Source: Candidatus Paceibacterota bacterium (GTDB taxonomy: Bacteria > Actinomycetota > Actinomycetes > Nanopelagicales > Nanopelagicaceae). Taken from it: 64,000 bases of DNA. The position numbers were made by a program, and so were the translations under genes. The notes below the pieces were generated by a model. That model made no database searches, was not told the DNA's origin, and was given only the letters and a program-made list of their open reading frames with translations. Shown in pieces: positions 45,454-52,935 of the stretch (positions are counted from its first letter, which is position 1; each line of letters starts with the position of its first letter). The stretch is from assembly GCA_035530615.1 (NCBI GenBank), contig DATKUL010000003.1, positions 124,001-188,000 on the forward strand, given 5' to 3'.

Positions 45454-45557
45454 ATGGAGAAAATCCCTTATGAGAAAAGTTATGGATTTTTTGCCTTTTG
45501 CGAGGACGGGACATATATATCATCAATGGTATATACTATCGGTGGTATGTGATTCAC

Positions 45558-45977
45558 ATGCTCATTGAAACAACTCGGGAGTTTGAAATATGGCGACAAA
45601 ACATTCGGAATCTAGCGATACGGGATCTCAGAATGAAATTGATTTCCGAATTGGTGGACCTCGAGATGGATTTCCTAAAGGCTTTAACAGTACCTCCACG
45701 CGTCGATTCGAAAAAATTATGTCGCATACGGAGTTCGAGGCAATATCAGATATGGCGGGTCAGCCATCCGTTTGTCAGAGGGATAGCCATCCGTTTGATC
45801 GTTTGGTTCCCGCCAATGGAGATAATTTCAAGCGCAGTTGTTGTTCTCGGGACAAACAAGGCAAAGATGGGAGATGTTTTTTATGACGGAGTCGGTGCAC
45901 GTGCAGACGGTGCGATCAACAAGTGGGTCAGGGAAAAGCAAAAAGAAGAAAACGGTGGATCCATTGAAGAATATTGA
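45558..45977 (+). CDS. HigB/Gp49-like toxin of the RelE superfamily
   Basis: I take the ATG at 45558, giving 139 residues; the frame is open from 45498. The C-terminal half has the family pattern YQIWRVSHPFVRGIAIRLIVWFP followed by VVLGTNKAKMGDVFYDGVGARADGAI, which matches phage-derived Gp49-like/HigB mRNA interferases. It precedes an Xre-type gene, the HigBA order (toxin first). TATACT at about 45533 and AT-rich short palindromes upstream could be promoter and operator. Confidence 0.75.
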   Translation: MLIETTREFEIWRQNIRNLAIRDLRMKLISELVDLEMDFLKALTVPPRVDSKKLCRIRSSRQYQIWRVSHPFVRGIAIRLIVWFPPMEIISSAVVVLGTNKAKMGDVFYDGVGARADGAINKWVREKQKEENGGSIEEY

Positions 45978-46323
45978 CCTTAGAAAACTCCGCGATCGAG
46001 GTAAAGAGATTCTTGATGCGATGACACCTGAGGAGAAGGAGCACCTCTCCGTGCTACGTCGTTGGGCGGATGAAGATGAACGCAAATTTTTAGAAAATAT
46101 TCCCGCGATTCGAAAAGCAGCCGAATTAACGCAGTCTGAGGTAGCCGAGAAACTGGGCATGGCACAAGCTGGTGTCTCTCGCTTGGAGAATCAAGGCGAC
46201 ATGCTGCTCTCGACTTTAGGCAAATATCTTGAAGCAGTCGGTGAGCATCCGCGATTAGTTGTGGAAATCAACGGAGAAGATTATGAACTCGACCTGGGGG
46301 CACTTGCCGAAAACCTTAAATAA
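45955..46323 (+). CDS. Xre-family antitoxin, HigA-like
   Basis: The last 122 codons carry a helix-turn-helix: IRKAAELTQSEVAEKLGMAQAGVSRLENQG, followed by LLSTLGKYLEAVG. I chose the GTG at 45955, which overlaps the toxin by 23 bases; an ATG at 45883 would add a Lys/Ser-rich tail and overlap by 95 bases. The order and overlap with the upstream toxin fit a HigBA module, where the antitoxin neutralises the toxin and represses the operon. Confidence 0.82.
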   Translation: MDPLKNIDLRKLRDRGKEILDAMTPEEKEHLSVLRRWADEDERKFLENIPAIRKAAELTQSEVAEKLGMAQAGVSRLENQGDMLLSTLGKYLEAVGEHPRLVVEINGEDYELDLGALAENLK

Positions 46324-46376
46324 TAATCGGTTCTCCTTCCCCGCACCGCGCTAGTGCGAGTTGATAAGTTGGGTTT

Positions 46377-46419
46377 GGTTTGTGGGTGTGGATTACCAGG
46401 GTTGGTTTGTCGGAGGCGC
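46377..46419 (+). repeat. direct repeat, right copy, flanking the HigBA-like module
   Basis: Right partner of the repeat at 45412-45453. It begins 54 bases after the antitoxin stop. Confidence 0.75.
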
Positions 46420-46474
46420 CCCCTAGGAATGTCCTATGTGAGATAACAACCCACCACCCTCCAGTTGCCTTGGT

Positions 46475-46496
46475 TTAAATTTAGGTCTAAATTTAA
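46475..46496 (+). promoter_or_regulatory. perfect palindrome, probable operator of the second antitoxin
   Basis: TTAAATTTAG and CTAAATTTAA form ten-base arms around a central GT, 22 bases before the antitoxin ATG. Antitoxins of this type bind such sites to repress their own operon. Confidence 0.65.
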
Positions 46497-46518
46497 TGCC
46501 AGGGGAAAGGAGGAGAAA

Positions 46519-46779
46519 ATGGATCGGATTATGACTGAATTAACCACGACTATTTCTGAGTTTAAAAAGAACCCAAACGCGGTTGTTAAGAAGGCGAAGA
46601 AAAAACCCTTTGCGGTTCTGACGAACAACAAGCCGACTTTCTATGTTATGTCGCCCGAATTATTCGATGAAATTGAAGAGATACTTTGGGAAATAGAGAT
46701 CACCCCGCTTATAAAGAAGCGACTTGCGAGCAAAGAGAAGCACATTTCGGTCACTCTCGAAGAATTGGCAAAGTGGTAA
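46519..46779 (+). CDS. Phd/RelB-type antitoxin
   Basis: The ATG at 46519 has AGGAGG five bases upstream and gives 86 residues. ELTTTISEFKKNPNAVVKKA and PFAVLTNNKPTFYVMSPELFDEI are the DNA-binding half of the Phd/YefM and StbD families. The acidic/basic C-terminal part would wrap the toxin. A palindromic operator lies upstream and a RelE-like remnant follows four bases after the stop. Confidence 0.85.
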   Translation: MDRIMTELTTTISEFKKNPNAVVKKAKKKPFAVLTNNKPTFYVMSPELFDEIEEILWEIEITPLIKKRLASKEKHISVTLEELAKW

Positions 46780-46783
46780 TCCA

Positions 46784-46990
46784 ATGTACACATTAGATTT
46801 CCTCGTTAGCGCATCCAAAGAGTGGGTAAATCTCGATAAGGGACTCAAGGATCAGTTCGCGAGAATAAGTCCGTCTATCGGACGGCGGCGAAGAGGCTAC
46901 GCCAAATTGAAGGAACTTAAAGGTGAACTTGGGAGAACGAGAAGAGGAGCATTGGGCAAGAACTTCTCGATGGTCTTCACTGATATGTGA
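46784..46990 (+). pseudogene. truncated RelE/StbE-like toxin
   Basis: Sixty-eight residues start as a normal RelE-type toxin (YTLDFLVSASKEWVNLDKGLKDQF) and then lose the family pattern: a YAKLKELKG stretch is recognisable, but the catalytic C-terminal strands (YKIKLR...YRLVY) are missing, replaced by a basic stretch and an early stop. A frameshift and 3' deletion before the MgtE-like gene is likely, so the toxin is probably dead and the antitoxin orphaned. Confidence 0.65.
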
Positions 46991-47013
46991 GACATCAGGC
47001 AAGGTCTGGCGGC

Positions 47014-47019
47014 TAAAAT
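47014..47019 (+). promoter_or_regulatory. -10 box of a leaderless transcript
   Basis: TAAAAT is followed by six bases and the GTG start of the MgtE-like gene, with no ribosome site. No convincing -35 hexamer is seen. Confidence 0.45.
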
Positions 47020-47025
47020 CCAAGA

Positions 47026-48369
47026 GTGAAAACCCCTGCAGTCCCAGCCATCAATGTCGCTAAGCGCATTGTTGGGCGTCGGGACTCAGTTTCCGTTCTG
47101 GCCCGGAAGAATATTCGGGACTCCTTGGTCTCCGTCGCTGGGTTGATCGGGTGTCCGGTGCGTGACGACGAAGGTCGTGATTTGGGAAAACTCGTAGACA
47201 TTGTGGTTCGCCACGGTGAGGAAACTTATCCCGCGGTATCTGGGCTTATTGTCAAAGTGGGAGCGCGCAAATCTTTTATTGATGGGGCGCGAATTTCGAA
47301 ATTGACCAAAGATGAAATCCGCCTTTCTTCGACAAGAATTAATCTCAAGGAGTACACGCGACGTTCAGGCGAATCATTATTGGACGCCGATGTCATCGAC
47401 CATCAGATCGTTGATGTGAATGGGCTGCGTGTTGTTCGATCCGCAGATTTGTATTTAGCACCGCTAGATCGTGAAATTCGCTTAGTGGGTGTTGACGTTT
47501 CCTTTGTCTCCTTTTTACGCCGCGTCTTTCCTGGCACGTTGCGTCGCCGACCAACACCTGATCGGGTAGTCGACTGGGCAACCGTTGCATCGTTGACTGA
47601 TAGCGCGGGGCAAGTGCGAACTTCAGGTCCCAGATCGGCGCTCGCCCAATTGCGTCCAGCCGACTTGGCCGACTTAATTGAAGATTTAGTAGGGCGCGAG
47701 CAGAATGCGTTGATTGAATTGCTTGACCCCGATCTTGCCGCTGATGTACTCGAAGAAATGGAAGATGACGACCTCCAAGGTTTCCTTCGCGGATTACCGG
47801 TCGACCGGGCAGCAGAGTTGCTTGCGCTGATGGAGCCAGATGAGAGCGCCGAAGTTTTGCGTGACTTGGATGACGAACACAGGGAAAGCATTCTTAATTT
47901 GATGACAGTGGAGATGGCGAAGACGCTGCGGCAACTGGTGGCATTTGACGAAGAGCTCGCTGGTGGGGTTATGACAACGCATATGGTGATCTGTCACGAG
48001 CATGACACGGTTGCGCAAGCATTGGCTCAGTTGGTAAAACATAAAAAGCGCGATATTTCCGATGGCGTAGTCGTTGTTGATGCTAAAGGAAAGTTGCTCG
48101 ATCACATTCAGATGATCGAGCTGGTCTCTGCTAAATCAAGTGCGGCACTCATCGATCTCATGGGGCCGCCATATCCAACGGCGGTTCACATAAATACTGC
48201 ACTGGACCAGGTGATTGAAGAATTCTCAAATAACCGTGGCTCCTCTATCGTGGTTATTGATGGGAAAAATAAGCCGGTCGGACGGATTATGGCCGACGAC
48301 ATCATTGATGCACTTGTCGCGCGCACCGCGCACCGCGGATTTGCGCAAGGCAGTGGTGCGCTCGCATGA
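47026..48369 (+). CDS. soluble MgtE-N/CBS-domain protein with PRC-barrel-like N-terminus
   Basis: A 447-residue protein without membrane helices. Residues 40-170 resemble tandem PRC-barrel-like segments (VAGLIGCPVRDDEGRDLGKL, then SADLYLAPLDREIRLVGVD). Residues 200-310 are the MgtE N superhelix (LRPADLADLIEDL, ELLDPDLAADVLEEM, ILNLM). Residues 320-435 hold two CBS domains (GVMTTHMVICHEHDTV and MGPPYPTAVHINTALD). This is the cytosolic Mg2+-sensing part of MgtE without its channel. The gene overlaps an NRAMP-like transporter by four bases, so it probably gates or senses for that protein. Confidence 0.85.
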   Translation: MKTPAVPAINVAKRIVGRRDSVSVLARKNIRDSLVSVAGLIGCPVRDDEGRDLGKLVDIVVRHGEETYPAVSGLIVKVGARKSFIDGARISKLTKDEIRLSSTRINLKEYTRRSGESLLDADVIDHQIVDVNGLRVVRSADLYLAPLDREIRLVGVDVSFVSFLRRVFPGTLRRRPTPDRVVDWATVASLTDSAGQVRTSGPRSALAQLRPADLADLIEDLVGREQNALIELLDPDLAADVLEEMEDDDLQGFLRGLPVDRAAELLALMEPDESAEVLRDLDDEHRESILNLMTVEMAKTLRQLVAFDEELAGGVMTTHMVICHEHDTVAQALAQLVKHKKRDISDGVVVVDAKGKLLDHIQMIELVSAKSSAALIDLMGPPYPTAVHINTALDQVIEEFSNNRGSSIVVIDGKNKPVGRIMADDIIDALVARTAHRGFAQGSGALA

Positions 48370-49661
48370 GTGATGAGAAAAAGACCGCCGTGAAAGCGGT
48401 CAAGGTAGTTAAGGGCGTCAAAGTTCCGACGATCTCTCCACGGAAGATTCGCATTACTGCCCTACTTGCCGTGATGGGGCCCGGAATGATTGCCGGGCTT
48501 TCGGATGATGATCCGGCGGGTATCACCACCTATTCACAAATGGGCGCGAAATATGGCTACCGTCTTCTTTGGGTACTCGTCCTCTCGACTCTTGCACTTA
48601 TTCTCTTTCAAGATCTCGGCGCGCGCATTGGTGTCGTAACCAGGCAGGGCCTTATCGGACTTGTGCGTCAGAAGTACGGGGCGCGTTCAGGAGTGTTCAG
48701 CGCCTCTTCACTCATCCTGGCCAATATCGGAACGATGACGGCAGAGTTCGCAGGAATTGCGGCAGCGGGACAACTATTCGGAGTTTCAAAATACCTCTCT
48801 GTCCCTGTCGCTGGAATGCTGGTGACTTTCTTGGTTTTGCGCGGGTCGTTTGGTCGCGTGGAAAAAGTGTTTTTTATTCTTTCCGCGGTTTTTCTTTCAT
48901 ACATACTTGCCGGTTTTTTGGCGCACCCTGATTGGGGAAAGGCATTTCATGGCATGGTTGTTCCGTCTATGCCACTCACCCGTGATGCCGTTTTTATTGC
49001 GACGGCGACATTAGGTACAACTCTTGCTCCGTGGGGACTTGCTTTCATCCAGTCATATGCAGTTGATAAACGCCTTACTCGCGATGATCTAAAACTATTG
49101 CGCGTTGATGTATGGACTGGATCCTTGCTTACGGGAATCATCGGATTCTTCGTCATTGTTACTTGCGCCGCAACTCTGAATCGCGAAGGAATCTTCACCA
49201 TCACAGATGCATCTCAAGCGGCAGCCGCATTAAAACCACTTGCCGGAACATTGGCGAAAGAGTTATTCGCGATTGGTTTAATTGGCGCGGCGCTATTAGC
49301 GGCATCAATTTTGCCTTTGTCTACAGCTTATTCAGTCAGTGATCTCACTGGCCGACCAGCTGCCCTCGATGATGGATTTAGAGAAGCTCCCCTCTTCTAC
49401 GGAACCTTCGCTGCGATCACCATTATTGCGGCCGGGTTGATTCTGCTTCCAGGTGCCCCGTTGGTCACGATCTTGCTTTGGACTCAAGTACTCAACGCTG
49501 TTCTACTCTTACCTCTTCTTTGCTACATGCTCGGAATTGCACGAGACAAACGCCTGATGGGTGAATATCGAGCTGGAGCCCGTATGCAAAGTGTTTATCT
49601 ACTTATTATTGGAATGGTCGCCGTCTGCATCGCTAGCATGATCTGGTTTACTTTTCATTAA
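48366..49661 (+). CDS. NRAMP-family divalent metal transporter, possibly Mg2+-type
   Basis: A 431-residue membrane protein with about 11 helices after a Lys/Val-rich tail. The NRAMP TM1 motif DPGN is replaced by DDDPAG at 47-52 and the TM6 MPH motif by TLGTTLAPW, the kind of change seen in NRAMP-related transporters that prefer Mg2+ over Mn2+/Fe2+. Coupling to a soluble MgtE-type sensor supports Mg2+ or related transport. Its last 63 bases overlap the convergent gene at 49599. Confidence 0.82.
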   Translation: MSDEKKTAVKAVKVVKGVKVPTISPRKIRITALLAVMGPGMIAGLSDDDPAGITTYSQMGAKYGYRLLWVLVLSTLALILFQDLGARIGVVTRQGLIGLVRQKYGARSGVFSASSLILANIGTMTAEFAGIAAAGQLFGVSKYLSVPVAGMLVTFLVLRGSFGRVEKVFFILSAVFLSYILAGFLAHPDWGKAFHGMVVPSMPLTRDAVFIATATLGTTLAPWGLAFIQSYAVDKRLTRDDLKLLRVDVWTGSLLTGIIGFFVIVTCAATLNREGIFTITDASQAAAALKPLAGTLAKELFAIGLIGAALLAASILPLSTAYSVSDLTGRPAALDDGFREAPLFYGTFAAITIIAAGLILLPGAPLVTILLWTQVLNAVLLLPLLCYMLGIARDKRLMGEYRAGARMQSVYLLIIGMVAVCIASMIWFTFH

Positions 49662-49967
49662 TTGATCTGCCTCGCGGGCGAGGGCGACAAGATCTGGCCG
49701 TGGGATTTTTGGAACATCACCTCTCATTAGCCGCCTCCATAGGTAGATGGCAACGCCAGCGAAGAATGGCCACTCAAAGGTGTAAACCCAAGCCCGCCAA
49801 TTGCCCTCATGAGCGCGGCCCCACTCGAACCAACCAGCCCACATGCAGAATGGCACCGCGGCCACCATTGCCCCGGTGATCCACTTCTTCGCTTTATCGG
49901 AAACCGGTGTAGTGCCGGCTTCCTCTTCGTGGATCCAGGTTGGCTCATTTGTTTCAAAATCTTTCAT
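49599..49967 (-). CDS. small membrane protein of unknown function next to ctaG
   Basis: A 122-residue protein with two membrane helices near 31-46 and 65-80 (WITGAMVAAVPFCMWAGWF and WPFFAGVAIYLWRR) and a charged tail. It overlaps the ctaG stop-start by four bases, so it is translated after CtaG. I do not recognise a family. Context suggests a role with the respiratory oxidase. Confidence 0.65.
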   Translation of the reverse strand: MKDFETNEPTWIHEEEAGTTPVSDKAKKWITGAMVAAVPFCMWAGWFEWGRAHEGNWRAWVYTFEWPFFAGVAIYLWRRLMRGDVPKIPRPDLVALAREADQLMKSKPDHASDADGDHSNNK

Positions 49968-50734
49968 CGCGCCTCATTCGCAATCTCTAGATCGACGGCC
50001 ATTGAAGCGCGTTCCTCGCTTTTGATCCAGTGGTAGACAGCAAAAGCCATCCAGACAGTATCAATGATCATTCCGCCCGACCACATAATGGATCCACCGC
50101 GACGCTGATCCGAGAGCGTGAACATCTGGTTGTAGAGGGAGTTTGGCGCCACGTAGATAAAGAAGCCGGTGAGAGTTTCTGGAACCATCATCAGGAAGAG
50201 GGCGATAACCGACATTGCGGGCGTGACGCGACGACCCGTGAGATTGCGATCGAGCAGATTGAAATAGAAGAGATAAGGGAGCGCTATATAGAGAGGGACC
50301 TCGACAAAAGTGTGTGCCCAGGGGTGATTGGTGATGAATTCATGTGGTCCGGGTAGGTGGACGCCGATCATTAAGGCGGCGTATGTAACCCAACTGAGAA
50401 TCGGATGAGTCAAAAGTCCGAAGACCTTATTCTTTGGGCGGAAGGTTCCAGGTGTCCCGAGCACCAGAAGTGGCCCGCTGATCATCATCAAAGTGATGTG
50501 CTGGATCATGTGACACCAGAAGAGATCAGCCGAGCGGACCCCAATGGGGGAGGTGATGACCAAAGCAATTGTGAGTAACCCGGCCAGGAAGAAGCGGCGC
50601 TCGCGTGCACTCGCCCACGTCGGATTGCGGAGGCCCTGGCGCAGATAGAGGTACTCAGCGGCGATGAGAGGGAGGGTGATCTCTGGAGCCACCTGCCACG
50701 AGGTCCAAAATTGGGCACTTTGGGTCATATTCAT
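49964..50734 (-). CDS. ctaG: cytochrome c oxidase assembly protein, CtaG (caa3 type)
   Basis: A 256-residue membrane protein with about seven helices. LFWCHMIQHITLMMISGPLLVLG and HPWAHTFVEVPLYIALPYLF match the caa3_CtaG family found in Gram-positive bacteria, where it helps build the copper centre of the oxidase. It lies about 2.2 kb from the oxidase genes on the opposite strand, with a Fic gene in between. Confidence 0.88.
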   Translation of the reverse strand: MNMTQSAQFWTSWQVAPEITLPLIAAEYLYLRQGLRNPTWASARERRFFLAGLLTIALVITSPIGVRSADLFWCHMIQHITLMMISGPLLVLGTPGTFRPKNKVFGLLTHPILSWVTYAALMIGVHLPGPHEFITNHPWAHTFVEVPLYIALPYLFYFNLLDRNLTGRRVTPAMSVIALFLMMVPETLTGFFIYVAPNSLYNQMFTLSDQRRGGSIMWSGGMIIDTVWMAFAVYHWIKSEERASMAVDLEIANEAR

Positions 50735-50746
50735 ATTCGGCGAAGA

Positions 50747-52009
50747 TTAGACCCCTCGCTGCCGTATAGATAGACGGCGGGTGTCAACCCCATTCGGGCC
50801 GGCAAGTTGTCGTTCCAACTCAGCAAATGCGGCGATAATTTCTGGGGCCTCATACACTCTATTGCGCATTCTGCTGGACATAGATTTAAGAATTTCGGCT
50901 TCCACCAATACAGATATGGCTTCATTGGTCTGCTTATGAGTTGTTCTTGTTAGATTCATCGCTGTTGCGACGGTTAAGATCGGCATGCCGACTAAGCCTT
51001 TCAAGAGAGTATCGAGGGAGGATCCCTTTCGTACAGTGCCCAACTTGCTCCGCCACCGCTGTTCGATTGTGCCCACCTTAGTTTCAAATTCCAATGAGTC
51101 GCTCACTGCTCGCTGACAAGCTGCCGCAAACCTTCCAACCCAAAGATTGAATCCTGCATGTGCCGATGCTGAGTCTGATTCCCCGACATAGCGAGTACCC
51201 ATCAATCCCTCAACGTAGTCTCGTGCCCAGGTGGCAAGAACGAGCGAAACTGGTGGGATAACTCTTTCGGCAAGCCCTCGCCGACGCAGAATCATTTGAA
51301 TGAGAACCCGCCCGGTTCTGCCATTTCCATCTAGGAATGGGTGGATTGTCGCAAATTGGGCGTGCGCAATCGCTGCTTGCGCTACTGCAGGTAAATCATC
51401 GCTGTTGCAAAACTCAACTAAGTCGGCCATAAGAGGGCTCACTACTTCCCAATGTGGTGGTACAAAATCGGCCGAGCATGGATTGAAGTTGTTGCCTCCG
51501 ATCCAATTTTGCTGCTCCCTCAACTTGCCGCCTACGCTTGAGAGAGTTGTGCTCGCTAACAGTTCTCTGTTTATCTCCAGTATCTGATCCAACGTAATAA
51601 GGTCGCCTTTTTCGATCGACGCAATTGCGTAGTTCATTGCGTTGATATTGGCTAACACTTCCTTGGCCGATATTTCTACGTGGAGACCTTCAGTGCCTTG
51701 GTCGACTTCTGCTTTTAGTATCCGACGCGCTCCCATGACTAAGCCCTCAATCCGAGAGGACGCGACGGACTCGGCCCGCAGCAGAATGCGTGCGAGAGCC
51801 TCAGTGTTGACTAGCGCAGAGGCATCCGTGTTGAACCGGGCAATTGCTGCTTCGGCATCGGCCACATCGGCGGCGACCGGACCATCGAGTAGAAATTGCC
51901 TGCCCAGGAGATTGTCTGGGATGTATACCTGGTACTTACAGGGTTGCCGGTCCCTTCGAGATCGCCCGACACCGCCGTCTCTCCAGACCCTTTCTTCTAT
52001 GTGGGACAT
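50747..52009 (-). CDS. Fic family protein (AMP transferase) with C-terminal winged helix
   Basis: A 420-residue Fic protein with the active-site motif HPFLDGNGRTGR at 223-234 and, before the core, the inhibitory helix motif SSRIEGL at 84-90 (Glu88), so a self-inhibited class II enzyme. The C-terminal part (LTVATAMNLTRTTHKQTNEA) looks like a winged helix-turn-helix. The enzyme transfers AMP to protein hydroxyls. AGAGG precedes the ATG. A large palindrome lies just upstream and may be its own operator. It interrupts the ctaG-oxidase region. Confidence 0.9.
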   Translation of the reverse strand: MSHIEERVWRDGGVGRSRRDRQPCKYQVYIPDNLLGRQFLLDGPVAADVADAEAAIARFNTDASALVNTEALARILLRAESVASSRIEGLVMGARRILKAEVDQGTEGLHVEISAKEVLANINAMNYAIASIEKGDLITLDQILEINRELLASTTLSSVGGKLREQQNWIGGNNFNPCSADFVPPHWEVVSPLMADLVEFCNSDDLPAVAQAAIAHAQFATIHPFLDGNGRTGRVLIQMILRRRGLAERVIPPVSLVLATWARDYVEGLMGTRYVGESDSASAHAGFNLWVGRFAAACQRAVSDSLEFETKVGTIEQRWRSKLGTVRKGSSLDTLLKGLVGMPILTVATAMNLTRTTHKQTNEAISVLVEAEILKSMSSRMRNRVYEAPEIIAAFAELERQLAGPNGVDTRRLSIRQRGV

Positions 52010-52057
52010 GTGCTCACCTCTTGTGTTGGCTTATTGTACAGACCAACATAAGAAATG

Positions 52058-52094
52058 CCCCTATGTTGGTTTACAAATTAAACCAACATAGGGG
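52058..52094. promoter_or_regulatory. large inverted repeat upstream of fic
   Basis: CCCCTATGTTGGTTT and AAACCAACATAGGGG are perfect 15-base arms with a seven-base loop. Two further half-sites, CCAACATAA at 52043 and TGTTGGCTTA at 52023, form a weaker second pair toward the fic start. The region overlaps where the fic promoter must be (TACAAT on the minus strand near 52036). It looks like a paired repressor site; a folded leader RNA is the alternative. Confidence 0.7.
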
Positions 52095-52232
52095 TGGCCA
52101 TAACTCACCCTCGTCAGTGCCTGCCAACCTGAGAAAAGGGCGTGAATTACCTTGGAAAATGGAGTGCCAGCCCCTATTCTCTGGTGATTAGGGTCACATT
52201 CTCGCAGAACTGATCCAACTAGGGGGATAGAT

Positions 52233-52922
52233 ATGAACAAACGCTTGTTTGCGGCACTTGGCACAGTGATTCTCGGAGCGGGGCTGATAACTGGCATTGG
52301 TACATATGTCTCATCGGCCAAGAACGACTCCCGCGTTTTGGCTGCAACACCGGCGGGCACGATCGATACACCGCAGGGAAAGCTTCCGCATTACACACTT
52401 GATCTGTCCTCCTATCCGGACAGCATGGCGGGAAGCCATGGAGCCGGCGGGGGTGCCCACCCTGACTGGGTAACTTTTGGACCGGTAACAAATTTTGAAG
52501 TCCCTGCGCACTCTGCAATCACGATAACGGTTAGGCAGTATGACGGCGGCGAAACGATAACCAACGATTTTTTCGCAACGGTGCGTGGCACGGTAGATGG
52601 CACGATGACAGTTAACGGCGAGAAGGTGACGTCAATCCCCGCTAATCAAATTGGTCACACCTGGACCTTGCACGGATTATCAGATGGTCAGGATCAATTA
52701 TTTGTGAGCGTCCCATTAAAGGCTGTACCCGAGGAGGAGATGCCGGAAGAGGGTTACTCGAGTAATCCTCCGACCACAACATTTACTTTCATAACTGGGG
52801 ATGCAGGTGAGTACATCTGGAACTGCGAATTTCCTTGTGGCGACGGCACAGTCGCACGATTTGGTGCAGCGATGTCCACCATGGGTTACATGTCCGGCCA
52901 CTTCACTGTAGTGAACGCGTAA
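52233..52922 (+). CDS. membrane-anchored cupredoxin-like protein
   Basis: A 229-residue exported protein with an N-terminal anchor (LFAALGTVILGAGLITGIG) and a cupredoxin-type fold. Possible copper ligands are His142 in GHTWTLHGL, Cys198 and Cys202 in WNCEFPCGDG, and methionines at 214, 217 or 220 in AAMSTMGYMSGHFTV. It ends 13 bases before subunit II, with GGGGGA before its own ATG, so it is the first gene of the oxidase operon. It may be an electron carrier or copper donor for the oxidase. Confidence 0.72.
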   Translation: MNKRLFAALGTVILGAGLITGIGTYVSSAKNDSRVLAATPAGTIDTPQGKLPHYTLDLSSYPDSMAGSHGAGGGAHPDWVTFGPVTNFEVPAHSAITITVRQYDGGETITNDFFATVRGTVDGTMTVNGEKVTSIPANQIGHTWTLHGLSDGQDQLFVSVPLKAVPEEEMPEEGYSSNPPTTTFTFITGDAGEYIWNCEFPCGDGTVARFGAAMSTMGYMSGHFTVVNA

Positions 52923-52935
52923 GGGGGCCGCGATA

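Noticed and set aside
45590-45886. A 98-codon frame overlapping the toxin gene
   Set aside because: The overlapping frame has the recognisable RelE-superfamily pattern; this one has none.
52058-52094. Intrinsic terminator
   Set aside because: It lies upstream of both flanking genes, has no T-tract in either direction, and has extra half-sites, so an operator is more likely.
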